NCBI GenBank assembly: GCA_027422505.1
Contig: JAPQWV010000005.1
Location: forward strand, 17,891,001-17,955,000
Direction of reading: 5' to 3'
Origin: Craterostigma plantagineum
Lineage: Eukaryota > Streptophyta > Magnoliopsida > Lamiales > Linderniaceae
DNA: 64,000 nt
Below, piece by piece: positions 45,957 to 57,396 of the stretch; position 1 is the stretch's first letter, and the number at the start of each line of letters is the position of its first letter. The position numbers were made by a program, and so were the translations under genes. The notes under the pieces were generated by a model. The model was not told the origin of the DNA, did no database searches, and worked only from the letters and a program-made list of their open reading frames with translations.

Positions 45957-48900
45957 GGGATATGGCTACTCCAGATGTTCACCAGCAGCCACTTTGCATT
46001 GAATTTCCAATTCCTCAAACACCTTTTGAATTAAAATCTGGTTTAATTCATTTACTTCCTACTTTTCATGGTAACGCAGGTGAGGATCCACACAAACACT
46101 TGAAGGAGTTCCACATGGTTTGCTCAACCATGAAGCCTAGTGGCGTAAGCGAAGACCAAATCAGTCTTCGTGCTTTTCCTTTCTCACTGGCCGACCATGC
46201 GAAAGATTGGTTGTACTATTTGCCCTCTGGATCTATAACTACATGGGCTGAGCTAAAGAAGCAATTCCTCGAAAAATTCTTTCCCGCGTCTCGTGCCGCA
46301 AACATTCGAAAAGAAATATATGGGATTCGACAGTTTACCGGAGAAACTTTACATGAATATTGGGAGAGATTCAAGCGATTATGTGCAAGCTGTCCATACC
46401 ACCAAATTTCAGAATTAGCACTTATCCAATATTTCTACGAAGGGCTATTACCAATGGAACGAAACATGATCGACGCAGCAAGTGATGGAGCATTAGTTGA
46501 TAAAACGGCTGAAGAAGCTCGTCGCTTAATTTCAAGCATGGCTACAAATGCACAACAATTTGGAACACGTCAAGACATTGGTCAACAACGGGCTAGTGGG
46601 GTAAGTATATCTTTTGAGCAAAAATTAGATTCTCTAACTTCGCTTGTGGAGAAACTTGTTTCAGGAAAAACTCATCATGTGAAGACTTGTGGTATTTGTA
46701 CGCTTACCGGACATTCAACGGAGAATTGTCCCTCACATCAATTTGACACTAGTGAGCAAGCAAATGCAGTTGGAGGATTTGCACCATCTCAAAAACGTTA
46801 TGATCCATTCTCAAGTCATTACAATCCCGGATGGAGAGACCATCCAAATCTGAGCTACGGGAATCGGCCACCAGGTTTCATGCAACAAGCACCGCGACCG
46901 CCAATTCCTCATCAACAAGCTGCACCATCAAAACTAGGTATGTCGTTAGAGGATATCGTTATGAATTTAGCCAATAGCACTGCAACTTTTCAACAGGAGA
47001 CACGATCAAGCATACATGAAACACGCGCTAGCGTACAAAACCTAGAAAGACAAATGTCCCAACTGGCGGCACAAATGAGTCAAATACAGAACGAGAAAGG
47101 GAAATTGCCAGCCCAAGTCGAGATCAACCCAAGAGAGAATGTGAGTGTTATGACTCTTCGAAACGGGAAAGAGATCGGTCAGCCTAATGATGACGAAGCT
47201 CCCACAAAACTATCAAGTGGAGATAAGACTAAAGATAGTGGAAGGAAGGTAAGTAATGATTCTGTTTTTAATAAACCTGATATTGTAATTCCTCCACCTT
47301 TTCCTGGAAGGTTAGCTAAAGCGAAAAAGGAAGAAGAAGAAAAGAGCATAATGGAGACTTTCAGCAAAGTCGAAATCAACATCCCACTCTTAGAAGCTAT
47401 CAAGCAGATTCCACGCTATGCAAAGTTTTTGAAAGAAATGTGTTCGAACAAAAGAAAACATAAGACCGAAGGCAAAATCCTTGTAAGTGATAATGTTTCC
47501 GCTGCTCTTCAAAGAAAATTACCTCAAAAATGCAAGGACCCAGGTATGTTTGCTATCTCAGTTACTATAGGAACACGAAAAATAAATAATGCCATGTTAG
47601 ATTTAGGAGCATCAATCAATGTTATGCCATTATCTTTATTTAAAGAGATGAGTATGGGACCCCTTAAGTGCACTGATATTTGTGTTCAATTAGCAAACAG
47701 GTCTATTATTTATCCCGAAGGATTAGTTGAAGATGTTATTGTTAAATGTGGTGAATTTATTTTTCCCGCTGATTTCTACATTGTCGACATGGGTGATGAA
47801 CATGCGCCTGAATCTGCTATTATATTATTAGGTCGGTCATTCATGAAAACCGCTAAGACTAAGATAGATGTTGATTCGGGCACACTTACTTTCGAATTTG
47901 ATGGAGAAAAACTTACTATGAATGTCTTTGATGCTATGAAATTTCCCGATGAGCTCGAATCTGTTAGTATGATTGACACCCTTGTTCGAGAAGATTTTGA
48001 GCGTAATGTATCTAATGACACAGTCGATTTTGTGATTAAGAATAGCAAAGCAGGATCAGATCTACACTTAGAAGTGGATGAAGACATTAAAAATGCGCTC
48101 ATGTCACTAGACGCGCTTCCTGAATTCCACCACAAACCAGGTAAGTATGCCTTGTCGTTACCTATTTCTAATGAAAAAATTGTCCCTTCTATAGAACAGG
48201 CACCGAAGTTGGAACTGAAGGATCTACCTAAACATCTTAAGTACTGCTATTTAGGAGACGAAGAAACTTTACCAGTTATCATTGCCAATGACTTAACTAA
48301 CACTCAGGAAGAGAAATTAATACGAGTTCTGAAGGAGTATAAGACAGCGATAGGATGGACTTTGGCCGACATCAAAGGAATTAGTCCTTCTATATGTATG
48401 CACAGAATTCTACTTGAGCCCGACTCTAAGCCGATACGGGAACCACAACGCAAACTCAATCCGGCCATGAAAGAGGTAGTTATGAAAGAAGTTATTAAAT
48501 TATTAGACATGGGAATTATATTTCCAATATCAGACAGCCAATGGGTAAGTCCAGTCCATGTTGTTCCTAAGAAATCTGGTTTCTCACTTGTGAAAAATGA
48601 TAAGAATGAATTGGTACCAATGAGACTACAAACGGGTTGGCGTATGTGCATTGATTTTCGTAAGTTAAATGCGGCTACCCGAAAGGATCATTTTCCGCTA
48701 CCCTTCATTGATCAAATGCTAGAAAGATTGGCAGGTAAGTCTTTCTTTTGTTTTCTCGATGGTTTTTCTGGATATTATCAAATTATTTTGGCACCCGAGT
48801 ACCAAGAGAAAACCACTTTTACATGTCCCTTTGGTACGTTTGCATATCGTCGCATGCCTTTTGGTTTATGTAATGCTCCTGGTACATTTCAGCTATGCAT

Positions 48901-51115
48901 GATGAGTATATTTTCTGATTTGATCGAAACATGCATTGAAATATTTATGGATGATTTTACTGTTTATGGAGATTCATTTGATCATTGCCTTGATAATCTA
49001 GTTGAAGTTCTCAAACGCTGCATCGATAAAAATCTTGTACTTAACTACGAAAAATGTCACTTTATGGTTAAGGAAGGAATAGTTTTAGGACATGTAGTTT
49101 CGTCTCGGGGAATTGAAGTTGACAAGGCTAAAGTCGATTTGATCTCTAATTTGCCATACCCCACTAATATTCGAGAAATTCGAAGTTTTCTTGGTCATGC
49201 AGGTTTTTACAGGAGATTTATTAAAGATTTCTCAAAAATCGCTCAACCGATGTCAAGACTACTTCAGAATGACGTACCATTCAATTTCGGAATCGAGTGC
49301 AAAGAGGCATTTAACAAGTTAAAGCTATTGCTCACTACCGCACCTATTATTCAACCTCCAAATTGGGAGCTACCGTTCGAGCTTATGTGCGATGCAAGCA
49401 AATACGCCGTTGGAGCTGTACTTGGACAGAAGGATGGAAAAAAGAGTCACGTCATATACTATGCTTCAAAGACTCTCGACTCGGCACAATGCAATTACAC
49501 CACAACTGAAAAAGAGCTTTTATCCATCGTTTTTGCTTTTGATAAATTTAGATCTTATTTATTGGGATCTAAAGTTATTGTTTATTCGGACCATGCAGCG
49601 CTAAAATATCTACTGTCGAAGAAGGAGTCTAAACCACGCCTGATTCGATGGATTCTTTTGCTTCAAGAGTTTGATTGGGAGATCAAAGATCGAAAAGGCG
49701 TTGACAACTCCGTTGCGGACCACTTGAGCCGTTTGATTCGTGACGAAGAGCCACTACCGATTTCTGAAACGTTTCCAGATGAGCAATTATTTCGTCTTCA
49801 AGGTAAGGAAGATCACGAACCTTGGTTTGCCGACATAGTTAATTACTTAGTAAGTGGTTTGTTGCCTGCACATTTGAGCTCTTCAAGGAAAAATAAAATT
49901 AAAAGTGACGCTAAATATTATATGTGGGATGAGCCATACTTGTGGAAAATTGGTTCGGATCAAATCATTCGTAGGTGCATTGCAAATGATGAAATTAATA
50001 ATATACTGACTCATTGTCATACATATGCGTGTCGAGGACATTTTGGACCTAAGCGAACTGCTAGAAAAATTTTAGACTGTGGATTTTATTGGGAAACTAT
50101 TTTTAAAGATGCTTATTTATTTTGCAAGAGTTGTCCTAATTGTCAAAGAACAGGTACAATCTCTTTTAGAGATGAAATGCCACAAAACCCTATTTTAATT
50201 TGTGAAATTTTCGATGTATGGGGAATGGATTTTATGGGACCTTTTCCAAGCTCGTTTGGTTTTCTTTATATATTACTTGCCGTTGATTATGTCTCGAAGT
50301 GGGTGGAAGCAAAGGCTACCCGAACTAACGATTCTAAAGTTGTTGTAGGATTTCTTAAATCAAACATCTTTAGTAGGTTCGGAGTTCCCCGTGCAATTAT
50401 AAGCGACCAAGGTACACACTTTTGCAATCGCACGGTGGAAGCACTCATGCGCAAATACGGAGTCCATCATCGGTTAGCCACTACTTATCACCCACAATCA
50501 AACGGACAAGCAGAAGTTTCAAATAGGGAGGTCAAGAATATTTTGGAGAAAACCGTAAACCCGAATCGTAAGGATTGGAGCTTGCGATTAGACGACGCAC
50601 TTTGGGCGTACCGTACTGCTTTTAAAACACCAATCGGAATGTCGCCGTATCGCCTGGTTTTCGGTAAGATGTGTCACTTACCTGTTGAAATTGAACATCG
50701 TGCTTTTTGGGCAGTGAAACAGTGTAACATGGAGGCCACAAAAGCTGGTGAGGAACGGAAATTTCAGCTACAGGAACTTGAAGAAATTCGCCTAGAAGCT
50801 TACGAGAATGCGAGAATGTACAAGGAACGCACGAAGCATTTCCACGACAAACTCCTGCATAAAAAAGATTTCATGGTAGGACAAAAAGTTCTCCTTTATA
50901 ATTCGAGGTTAAAATTCATGCCAGGTAAACTCAAATCTCGCTGGATGGGACCGTACGTTGTTAAAAATATTTTTCCAAATGGCGTTATCGAAATTGAGAG
51001 TATGTCTTCTGATAAATGTTTCAAGGTTAACGGTCATAGGCTTAAACCTTATTTTGAGAATAATTTTTTGGCTTGCGTTGAAGAGATCAAGCTGAGCCGA
51101 CCCATTTATGAATGA
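45953..51115 (+). CDS. Athila gag-pol polyprotein
   Basis: 1720 codons, uninterrupted. In order: Gag capsid-like domain (~30-170, with [20 protein letters not shown]), one CCHC knuckle [14 protein letters not shown] (~247-260), aspartic protease with [13 protein letters not shown] (~547-559), reverse transcriptase with [10 protein letters not shown] (~898) and the catalytic FMDDF (~997), RNase H with the CDAS start (~1145), integrase zinc finger ([14 protein letters not shown] to CKSCPNC, ~1357-1396), and a catalytic core with MDFMGPF (~1424), SDQGTHF (~1484) and [10 protein letters not shown] (~1520). The C terminus ends [12 protein letters not shown] with a short tail; there is no chromodomain. 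All catalytic residues of RT and IN are present, so the pol part looks competent. The true Gag start may lie upstream at 45765 but is out of frame. Confidence 0.93.
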   Translation: MRDMATPDVHQQPLCIEFPIPQTPFELKSGLIHLLPTFHGNAGEDPHKHLKEFHMVCSTMKPSGVSEDQISLRAFPFSLADHAKDWLYYLPSGSITTWAELKKQFLEKFFPASRAANIRKEIYGIRQFTGETLHEYWERFKRLCASCPYHQISELALIQYFYEGLLPMERNMIDAASDGALVDKTAEEARRLISSMATNAQQFGTRQDIGQQRASGVSISFEQKLDSLTSLVEKLVSGKTHHVKTCGICTLTGHSTENCPSHQFDTSEQANAVGGFAPSQKRYDPFSSHYNPGWRDHPNLSYGNRPPGFMQQAPRPPIPHQQAAPSKLGMSLEDIVMNLANSTATFQQETRSSIHETRASVQNLERQMSQLAAQMSQIQNEKGKLPAQVEINPRENVSVMTLRNGKEIGQPNDDEAPTKLSSGDKTKDSGRKVSNDSVFNKPDIVIPPPFPGRLAKAKKEEEEKSIMETFSKVEINIPLLEAIKQIPRYAKFLKEMCSNKRKHKTEGKILVSDNVSAALQRKLPQKCKDPGMFAISVTIGTRKINNAMLDLGASINVMPLSLFKEMSMGPLKCTDICVQLANRSIIYPEGLVEDVIVKCGEFIFPADFYIVDMGDEHAPESAIILLGRSFMKTAKTKIDVDSGTLTFEFDGEKLTMNVFDAMKFPDELESVSMIDTLVREDFERNVSNDTVDFVIKNSKAGSDLHLEVDEDIKNALMSLDALPEFHHKPGKYALSLPISNEKIVPSIEQAPKLELKDLPKHLKYCYLGDEETLPVIIANDLTNTQEEKLIRVLKEYKTAIGWTLADIKGISPSICMHRILLEPDSKPIREPQRKLNPAMKEVVMKEVIKLLDMGIIFPISDSQWVSPVHVVPKKSGFSLVKNDKNELVPMRLQTGWRMCIDFRKLNAATRKDHFPLPFIDQMLERLAGKSFFCFLDGFSGYYQIILAPEYQEKTTFTCPFGTFAYRRMPFGLCNAPGTFQLCMMSIFSDLIETCIEIFMDDFTVYGDSFDHCLDNLVEVLKRCIDKNLVLNYEKCHFMVKEGIVLGHVVSSRGIEVDKAKVDLISNLPYPTNIREIRSFLGHAGFYRRFIKDFSKIAQPMSRLLQNDVPFNFGIECKEAFNKLKLLLTTAPIIQPPNWELPFELMCDASKYAVGAVLGQKDGKKSHVIYYASKTLDSAQCNYTTTEKELLSIVFAFDKFRSYLLGSKVIVYSDHAALKYLLSKKESKPRLIRWILLLQEFDWEIKDRKGVDNSVADHLSRLIRDEEPLPISETFPDEQLFRLQGKEDHEPWFADIVNYLVSGLLPAHLSSSRKNKIKSDAKYYMWDEPYLWKIGSDQIIRRCIANDEINNILTHCHTYACRGHFGPKRTARKILDCGFYWETIFKDAYLFCKSCPNCQRTGTISFRDEMPQNPILICEIFDVWGMDFMGPFPSSFGFLYILLAVDYVSKWVEAKATRTNDSKVVVGFLKSNIFSRFGVPRAIISDQGTHFCNRTVEALMRKYGVHHRLATTYHPQSNGQAEVSNREVKNILEKTVNPNRKDWSLRLDDALWAYRTAFKTPIGMSPYRLVFGKMCHLPVEIEHRAFWAVKQCNMEATKAGEERKFQLQELEEIRLEAYENARMYKERTKHFHDKLLHKKDFMVGQKVLLYNSRLKFMPGKLKSRWMGPYVVKNIFPNGVIEIESMSSDKCFKVNGHRLKPYFENNFLACVEEIKLSRPIYE

Positions 51116-52725
51116 ATTTGAAGAACGACGACAACGTCTAGCCAAAGACGTTAAAGAAAAGCGCTAATTGGGAGGCAACCCAATACTATCCTATTTTATT
51201 TTGTTATTGCAATATTTTCGTTTTTATCTATGTTTTATTTGATGATTAAGCAGGCTTGCTATATGCTACATATGCTACAAGATCTCACTAGGCTCGGGAA
51301 CAAATATCCTCTCGCTCGAAAGTTCTCTACGACTCCATCACTGTCAGGGAAGTTTTATTTTCATTATCACTTTTATTACTTCCTTCACATAGACTCTTAA
51401 TTATTAAAATGAAAATTAGGGTGGAAATCTTTAGATTTTAGCTTACTATTTTCATTAGAATTCTACATTGAGGACAATGCAGAGTTTAGGTGTGGGGGAG
51501 ATTTTCGTGATAGTTGATGAGAATAATTCTTGTCTAGAGCAACCCGATATGCATTTGCTAGAACATGAGAGAAACAATTAGGAATAGCGATTTGGTATTA
51601 GGATGATTATTCTTTTTCTTCAATTAATTTAAAGACCGAATGTGCAAGAGTCGACACAAAGCCTACTTAAATATGTGAGATTTGACTAAAAAAAAATTGG
51701 AGTATTTATCCTTATACTCAGTTCTTTTTCTACGAGAGCGTCACATATGTTTCGAATATTCTAGAACTTGCTTTATTATACATGTTGATATCATTGGCGA
51801 TTTTTCGTGTGCAAAGTGATTAAGGCACTTAGGATTAAGCCATTGGCCTCACATTGATCCTACCTTCAATGTTATCCGCTTAGTGAGCCAACTTGAGCCT
51901 GGGCCTTATTTTTTCTTGTTAAATTTAAGCCACTATATTTACCCATATATATCCTTTTGGCTTTCTTCTTCAACCCATTATCGGATTAGATGAATTAGTA
52001 ATTGCGAAGGTTCCACGACCTTGAGATTGATTAGTTTGAGAAGCGTCTATATACTTGTTATTAGTATTTCTATAGTTCTGAAAAAAAAAAAGAGAAAATG
52101 AAAGAGAGTAAAAAAAAAAAATCGGAAAGGTTTACCGAAAAAAAAAAAGAGAAAGAAAAAAAAAAGGTCGAAGAAAAAAAAAAGCAGAGAAAGATATATT
52201 TGAAAAAATATATATATGATAAAAAATAGTTGCGGCGCTAGTCCGTTTTTTATCTGTATTGAGAAGTAGTCGTGTGATAGTCGTGGGATTTAGCTATTAT
52301 TATTCATTTAGTTCGACAATCTTAGCCTACTTCTCCAAAATATCCTACCTAAAATCCCTAGCCCCATTACAACCCAAATAAAGACCTTTTGATTTGTACA
52401 CTTAAGTCGCTATGTGAAACGCAATGTGATATGTTAGCAAGCTTATGGAAATATCGTTTTATAGTGTTGATTTGAGCGTATACACATATTCCCATAAACA
52501 CTTTGAGCGCATTGAGAGAACCCATGTGAGAGTTGTTGATTTTTGCGCGTTCAGGCTTTACTGAGATGGTCGAAAATCAATATGATCGTCTTGTGCTAAT
52601 TGTTATGAATAATTGCTATCTCTAGGGCAAGGTAATGCACGTCGGTAAACTCGTGAACGGAATGTTTTCATTTTCTTAAATGGGTAAATGCTTGAGGACA
52701 AGCATTGCGTTAGTGTGGGGGAATT
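51116..52725 (+). other. Athila 3' non-coding region with two polypurine-tract-like motifs
   Basis: No env-like frame is present. Two similar motifs occur: TTGAGGACAATGCAGAGTTT then GTGTGGGGGAG (51474-51503), and TTGAGGACAAGCATTGCGTT then AGTGTGGGGGAATT (52692-52725). The second abuts the 3' LTR and is the functional-type polypurine tract. Low-complexity A/G runs lie at 52080-52200. Confidence 0.7.
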
Positions 52726-54622
52726 TGATGCATAACAAGTTATAATGTTTTATACCCCGTAAAAATGCGTCTTTGGTTTATGTTTGTACAATCATACACG
52801 GATATTCTATGCTTATATTCCAATTACATGTCTTACAGATTTCCGAGCAAAAATAGACAAAAACAAATAACTCAAGCAAGCAGATCAAGTGGGCGCGTGC
52901 GTGAACCTTATAAGCTTCAATCGGCCCACAAATTAGCCCTAAGAAAGATGATAAGGAAGAGACAAGAAAACATCAACCGCTGAAAAAAATAAACACCACC
53001 AACCATTCAAACACGCCACTCATAGTCAAAGGACAATAAATCAATGTCTTTCTTTCGATATATTTTGGTCTGCTTAAATTCTACAAAGCAAGCTCATTGT
53101 CGACAGACCAAAGACAAGAAATAACAGAGGAGAGAAAGAAGGGCTAACCTTATACAGACACGCAAGGTTCAAAAGCAGACAAAAGAGAAAGAGAGCTGCG
53201 CGAATTCTGAGCTTGATGTCCAAAGAATGGGATTTCAGCTCCATGTCGAGTGGGAAGAAAGAAAAGAAGGAATCACAGATCCTCTATAAAAACCGAGCTG
53301 CTGTCAAACAAGAAGAGGGAGAAAAAAAACAGAGAATCATTGAGGGAGCGTAGCAGTGAGGTAGAGCGAGACAGAGATTTAGCGTAGATGATAGAAAACT
53401 GAGAGAGATCGAGGAAGTTCGCATTTTCACCCAAGCTGTTAGTTCTCAAACCAGATACGAAGGAGCAAGCAGAAGAGAGCGAGAAATCATCCTCAAAAGT
53501 ATTTCAGTAATCGTTTGCTTTATCTTTCCGTTCTGAACTTGCGTATTATTTTACATCTCAAGACATAATTAATGATTGTCTATTCGGTTTTATGGGTTTG
53601 AAAATTACAATTAGTATTGTTTTTATGTCATAGTTTAATTGGTCGAATCTTTGCTGTTTCCATTTTAATCTGTTGGGTGTGCTTCGATTGACTTGATTGC
53701 TACTTTTATAAAATAATATAAGTTCACTAAGTTACAGCAAGATGGTATTAGAGAAAACTATTGTTAGATCTCATAATTGATTTCTTTAATTGGTATTTAT
53801 GTTTTTAGTCAAAGTTGTTTCCGTAACTGTTCTCCTCAAAGCCATTAATCGTTTGATGATGTTGTTGCTTGAGTAAGATAAGTATAAATAGTAGAAATCC
53901 ATATTGGAGTAATTGTAATTAGTTTTATGTTCCAATATGTCGATCAATTCTATATGCATCTTTATTAATATGTTTAGCGGCTAATTTCCATAGTCGAAGG
54001 ATTATTCGAAGCCTGGTTTGTTAAAATTGTGAGATGAAATCGAGCACATTCGTGAAAGCGTGAGTATTCGTTTACCTTTGAATTAATTATATCGATGAGT
54101 TTAGGTTAAATAAATAGTGGCCAATGTTTATGATATCTAGGTAAATCAATAGCTAATTAAAACAACAAATCCGTAATTGTTTGTTAGTTTTAATAAGTAG
54201 CAAATAATATTAAACTGCTCTACTTTCCGTAAGTGTAAGTTATATTATAAGGTTAAACGATTTGATTTTAATAAACCGGCGTCCGAGTTTATTAGTCAAT
54301 TAATCGGGTCTTTTTGGTATTTAACGCTATCGGAACTTTAAACCTTGCAGGGCGTCCCGGAGATTATTTTTCGATTAGGAAAGTAATTATAGAGCGTCTC
54401 TTAATTACCGAGAAAGTAAGAAAAGATTGGTTATTAGGCGTTCGTCGATAACTATAACCGATTATGCTTGCGTTGACATAATATTTTATTAAATCGATGA
54501 TCAGTTAAATAAATCTAGGTGGACAATAATTCCTTCGACTATTATTTTATTATTCGTTAGTCTCGATATTTTTGTTTCTCGTTATTGCGTTAAAAACATT
54601 ATCATCAAAACCCCCCTTAATA

Positions 54623-54665
<43 letters not shown>

Positions 54666-54806
54666 TATTATAATTATTGATCGAGTTTGAAATTGGAAAT
54701 AAATCAACCATTTTCCCTGTGGAGACGATCCCTACTTTTGCTATACTAGTATTTAGTGAGTGAATAAGGTGATTAATATTATTTTTGGTCGTTTTCGACG
54801 CGACTA
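52726..54806 (+). repeat. Athila 3' LTR
   Basis: 2081 bp. It differs from the 5' LTR by a few substitutions, a 5-base insertion (GAACCTTATAAGC against GAACAAGC near 52903), homopolymer changes and a longer (ATT)n run near 54625-54660. Confidence 0.9.
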
Positions 54807-54811
54807 TTACT

Positions 54812-55850
54812 GTACCACAATTTACAGAAATTTTACTGCAACACTGTATTCATCAAATTTGCAAGATTACACCAACAGTAAAAACATGTAACATACGGTC
54901 CAAAAAATATGCCATGATCGAACCAATCTACATGTAACATATCGCAAAAAAATATGCCATGGCAGCACTTATCTACACCCTAACATAAGGCGCAAAAAAT
55001 AATAAGTGCGTATTCTGCTTGTAAGAACACAACCCAAAAGCGAGCCCCCATGAACTACACTTGTAGACAACATGCTTGTTTACTCCTACAAAATAATTCA
55101 GCAACCCTACATGAAAACTGTACAATATACAGAATTGTGGTACCCTAATATAGATGAAATGATACATTAATAATAATAAGTGTGGTACTCTAACCAGTCG
55201 TGTAAAGGTACACAATATACATTAATTTGATACACGATTACAAACACAAAATTTGGGAGTTTCATTTTAGTACCCTCGTTTCAGTCATACTAATTTCACA
55301 TCAACTACACATCTCAGTGCGCAAGCCAAAATTACATCAGTACAGGGCAGAATCAATTTTAATATTTTCCTGGTAGGGAAGGAGCCTTCACCGGATTTTT
55401 TGCTGCTCACCGGCGTCTTCTCAGCGGCTAAACGGCCTACCCCACTCAACTCCTTGGCGTTTGCTATTTTGATTGGGTTGCCGGGAGCGAAAGGTTGTAC
55501 GCGAAATAAGAAACTTACCTGAGCCGTGTGTGACAGAGCGACTTACCTCGAGGACGTAGACACGAATTCCGACCACCGCCTGAGCTGGGCAACGACGGCG
55601 ACGACGAATTCGATGTTGATTTCGTTTCTTTTAATTTTTTAATATTTTCTTTATTTCGATCGATGGAATTCTGTTTTTTAATTTTTTAAAGCTTTAAAGA
55701 AACATATTCAGGGGTAAAAATGTCTTTTTATGTAATTGGGTCCTTAGGTGATAGTATAGTTTGGATTTGGTCCTTTACTGATATTATTTCCTACATGGGG
55801 AGTTAAGTGATATCAACTTTTGCTGATAGGTATTTAAGTAAAATTTCCCC
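54812..55850. other. MULE right arm, no gene
   Basis: GTAC-rich AT DNA followed by a GC-richer patch (55430-55600, GACGACGGCGACGAATTC-type words) and the terminal inverted repeat. The GC patch has splice-like CTTAC words on the plus strand and may be a captured minus-strand exon; no protein was recognised. Confidence 0.4.
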
Positions 55851-56269
55851 TTGTTTGAATTACTATGTGTAGAAATTTTTATATGGAAAAATATATATAT
55901 TTTTTATTTTGATAAGAAATAAAAAAAATGATTTTGAAAAAAAATATAAAAAACTATGAGAAAAATAAATTTCAAACCGGATGCGGATATCCGGTTTAAA
56001 TATTCGAATATATGTGAATTTCGGATATCCGATTAAAACCGAACTGGATACTGATATCATTTTTCGGTATCCGAAAATCCGAATATCCGGTTTGGTCACC
56101 CTTAAATTTACTCTCTTCTGGAAAGTCAATATACGGCGCTTTGAATTGAATGACTTGAACAGCTTCATTATTTAGACATTTATTAAAATTTTCACTAAAA
56201 AAGTTGCCTTCCAAGTTATAAATTGTCAAAGTTGCTAAACTCTTATTAATCAACGACCAAACATGTAAG

Positions 56270-57156
56270 TAGGGCTGGGGAAAAATACCGAAATACCGAA
56301 ATACCGTCCTTATCGTATCGAATCGTATCGAAATATCGAAAATTTTGGTATACCGGAGTTTTTGGTAAGGTATGATACCGTACCGAAAATTTTCGGTACG
56401 GTAATGGTATGAAAGTTTTTAAAATTAGGTATACCGATTATACCGAATACCGAAATTCTAAAATTAAATATATTTTATATATATACACACACATATATAT
56501 ATTATATTATTTCAAAATATATAACATGAAAAATTAAGGATCTTCATAAACTTATTTAGCCCATAAATTATTAACTTATACACAACTTTCTAATATTAGG
56601 CCCACCATATTTTACTTATGTAACTCAAGTAACGTTTAATTTTTGCCTTTTTAATGTTTTTTTTCATGATTTTTGAAAGCGTGAAGATGCGATGCAATTA
56701 CTTTTTGTTAATCTTCACTAATTTTTTAAATATAGCCGCTTCGTTCTACTTAATCTGTATATAAAGTTGTATTTTGTGGTTATGTAAAGTTTTTTGTCTT
56801 ACTAAGGAGACTAGCTAAAATATGTAAATTATTTAAGGTTAAAAAATCTTTTTATTTTGAAAATTTTGGTATTAATAATCTATCTTATTGGGGCATAAGG
56901 AGTTTGAATTGATTAAAAATTCCAAAACAGCGAATTAACGAGTCACGAGACATGCATGGTAAAAAGCCCTCCGTATGAATGGTATAGAAGGTATGATACC
57001 GATACCATACCGAAATTTCGGTATGATACCGTATCGAAATTTAAGGTATACCGAAATTTTGGTAAGGTATTGGTATGATTTTTTTGGATACCGAAATTTC
57101 GATACAGTATACGGTATCACAGTTTTGGTACGGTATACCGTACCGAACCACCCCTA
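56270..57156. mobile_element. hAT MITE upstream of the HEMA gene (ATACCGAAAT words)
   Basis: It begins TAGGGCTGGGGAAAAATACC and ends CGAACCACCCCTA, with CATGTAAG on both sides (56262-56269, 57157-57164), a perfect 8-bp duplication. The two ends are arrays of ATACCGAAAT / ATTTCGGTAT words in opposite orientation; the middle is AT-rich and non-coding. It ends 240 bp before the HEMA start codon, so it borders or forms part of the promoter. Confidence 0.85.
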
Positions 57157-57248
57157 CATGTAAGAAACTAAAACGTGGAGAATGTCAATGGACGGAGAAA
57201 ATTATTTAAATAATAAAAAAAGTGAAAACCCCGCGTTTCAAAGTGAAG

Positions 57249-57256
57249 TATATATT
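57249..57256 (+). promoter_or_regulatory. Candidate TATA box of the HEMA gene
   Basis: TATATATT lies 141 bp before the start codon, leaving room for a 5' UTR of about 110 nt. An ACGTGG word (G-box-like) is at about 57173, and the MITE ends at 57156. This is motif evidence only. Confidence 0.35.
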
Positions 57257-57396
57257 GCCGGGTCCAAGTGATTTAGTTGCAATTGCGTTGCACCAACCAT
57301 TTGTTATTGCTATTTTTTTCAATACCTAACATTTAACAAAATACCCATTTCTTGCTCTGATTTGCCCAGGCTACGAAGGCAGTCTCTTCTTTATCG

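Larger units (their letters stand above)
43608..54806 (+). mobile_element. Full-length Athila-type gypsy retrotransposon
   Basis: LTRs at 43608-45677 and 52726-54806 start TGATGCATAACAAG and end GACGCGACTA. TTACT flanks both sides (43603-43607, 54807-54811). The primer binding site TGGCGCCGTTGCCGGGA (45683-45699) is complementary to tRNA-Asp, as in Athila/Tat elements. One long gag-pol frame follows, then 1.6 kb without an env-like frame, then a polypurine tract. Only about nine substitutions separate the LTRs by eye (roughly 0.4 percent), so the insertion is very recent. Confidence 0.9.
40981..55850. mobile_element. Large MULE carrying an Athila retrotransposon
   Basis: The left end GGGAGAACTTCATTTAAATC and right end (inverted GGGGAAATTTTACTTAAATA) continue as matching inverted repeats over roughly 80 bases (CTATCACTTAACTCCC and similar). 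TTGTTTGAA flanks both sides exactly (40972-40980, 55851-55859), a 9-bp duplication typical of MULEs. No transposase was found. Without the Athila element it is about 3.7 kb. The arms (41600-43600 and 54810-55270) are dense in GTAC words, and a GC-richer patch (55430-55600) could be captured host DNA. Confidence 0.8.
40486..56104. mobile_element. hAT MITE (ATCCGGATATCCGG words) split by a MULE
   Basis: The left half (40486-40980) begins TAGGGGTGAGCAAAAATATC and is filled with ATCCGGATATCCGG-like words. The right half (55860-56104) has the same words and ends GGTTTGGTCACCCTTA, which is the inverted terminus. The flanks (ATTTCTCT and ATTTACTC) only partly match, so the duplication is eroded or shifted. 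The MULE at 40981-55850 sits between the halves. Confidence 0.65.

Noticed and set aside
55996..56253. Open frames across the right hAT half and its flank
   Set aside because: They follow ATCCGGATATCCGG words and cross the element boundary; no recognisable protein.
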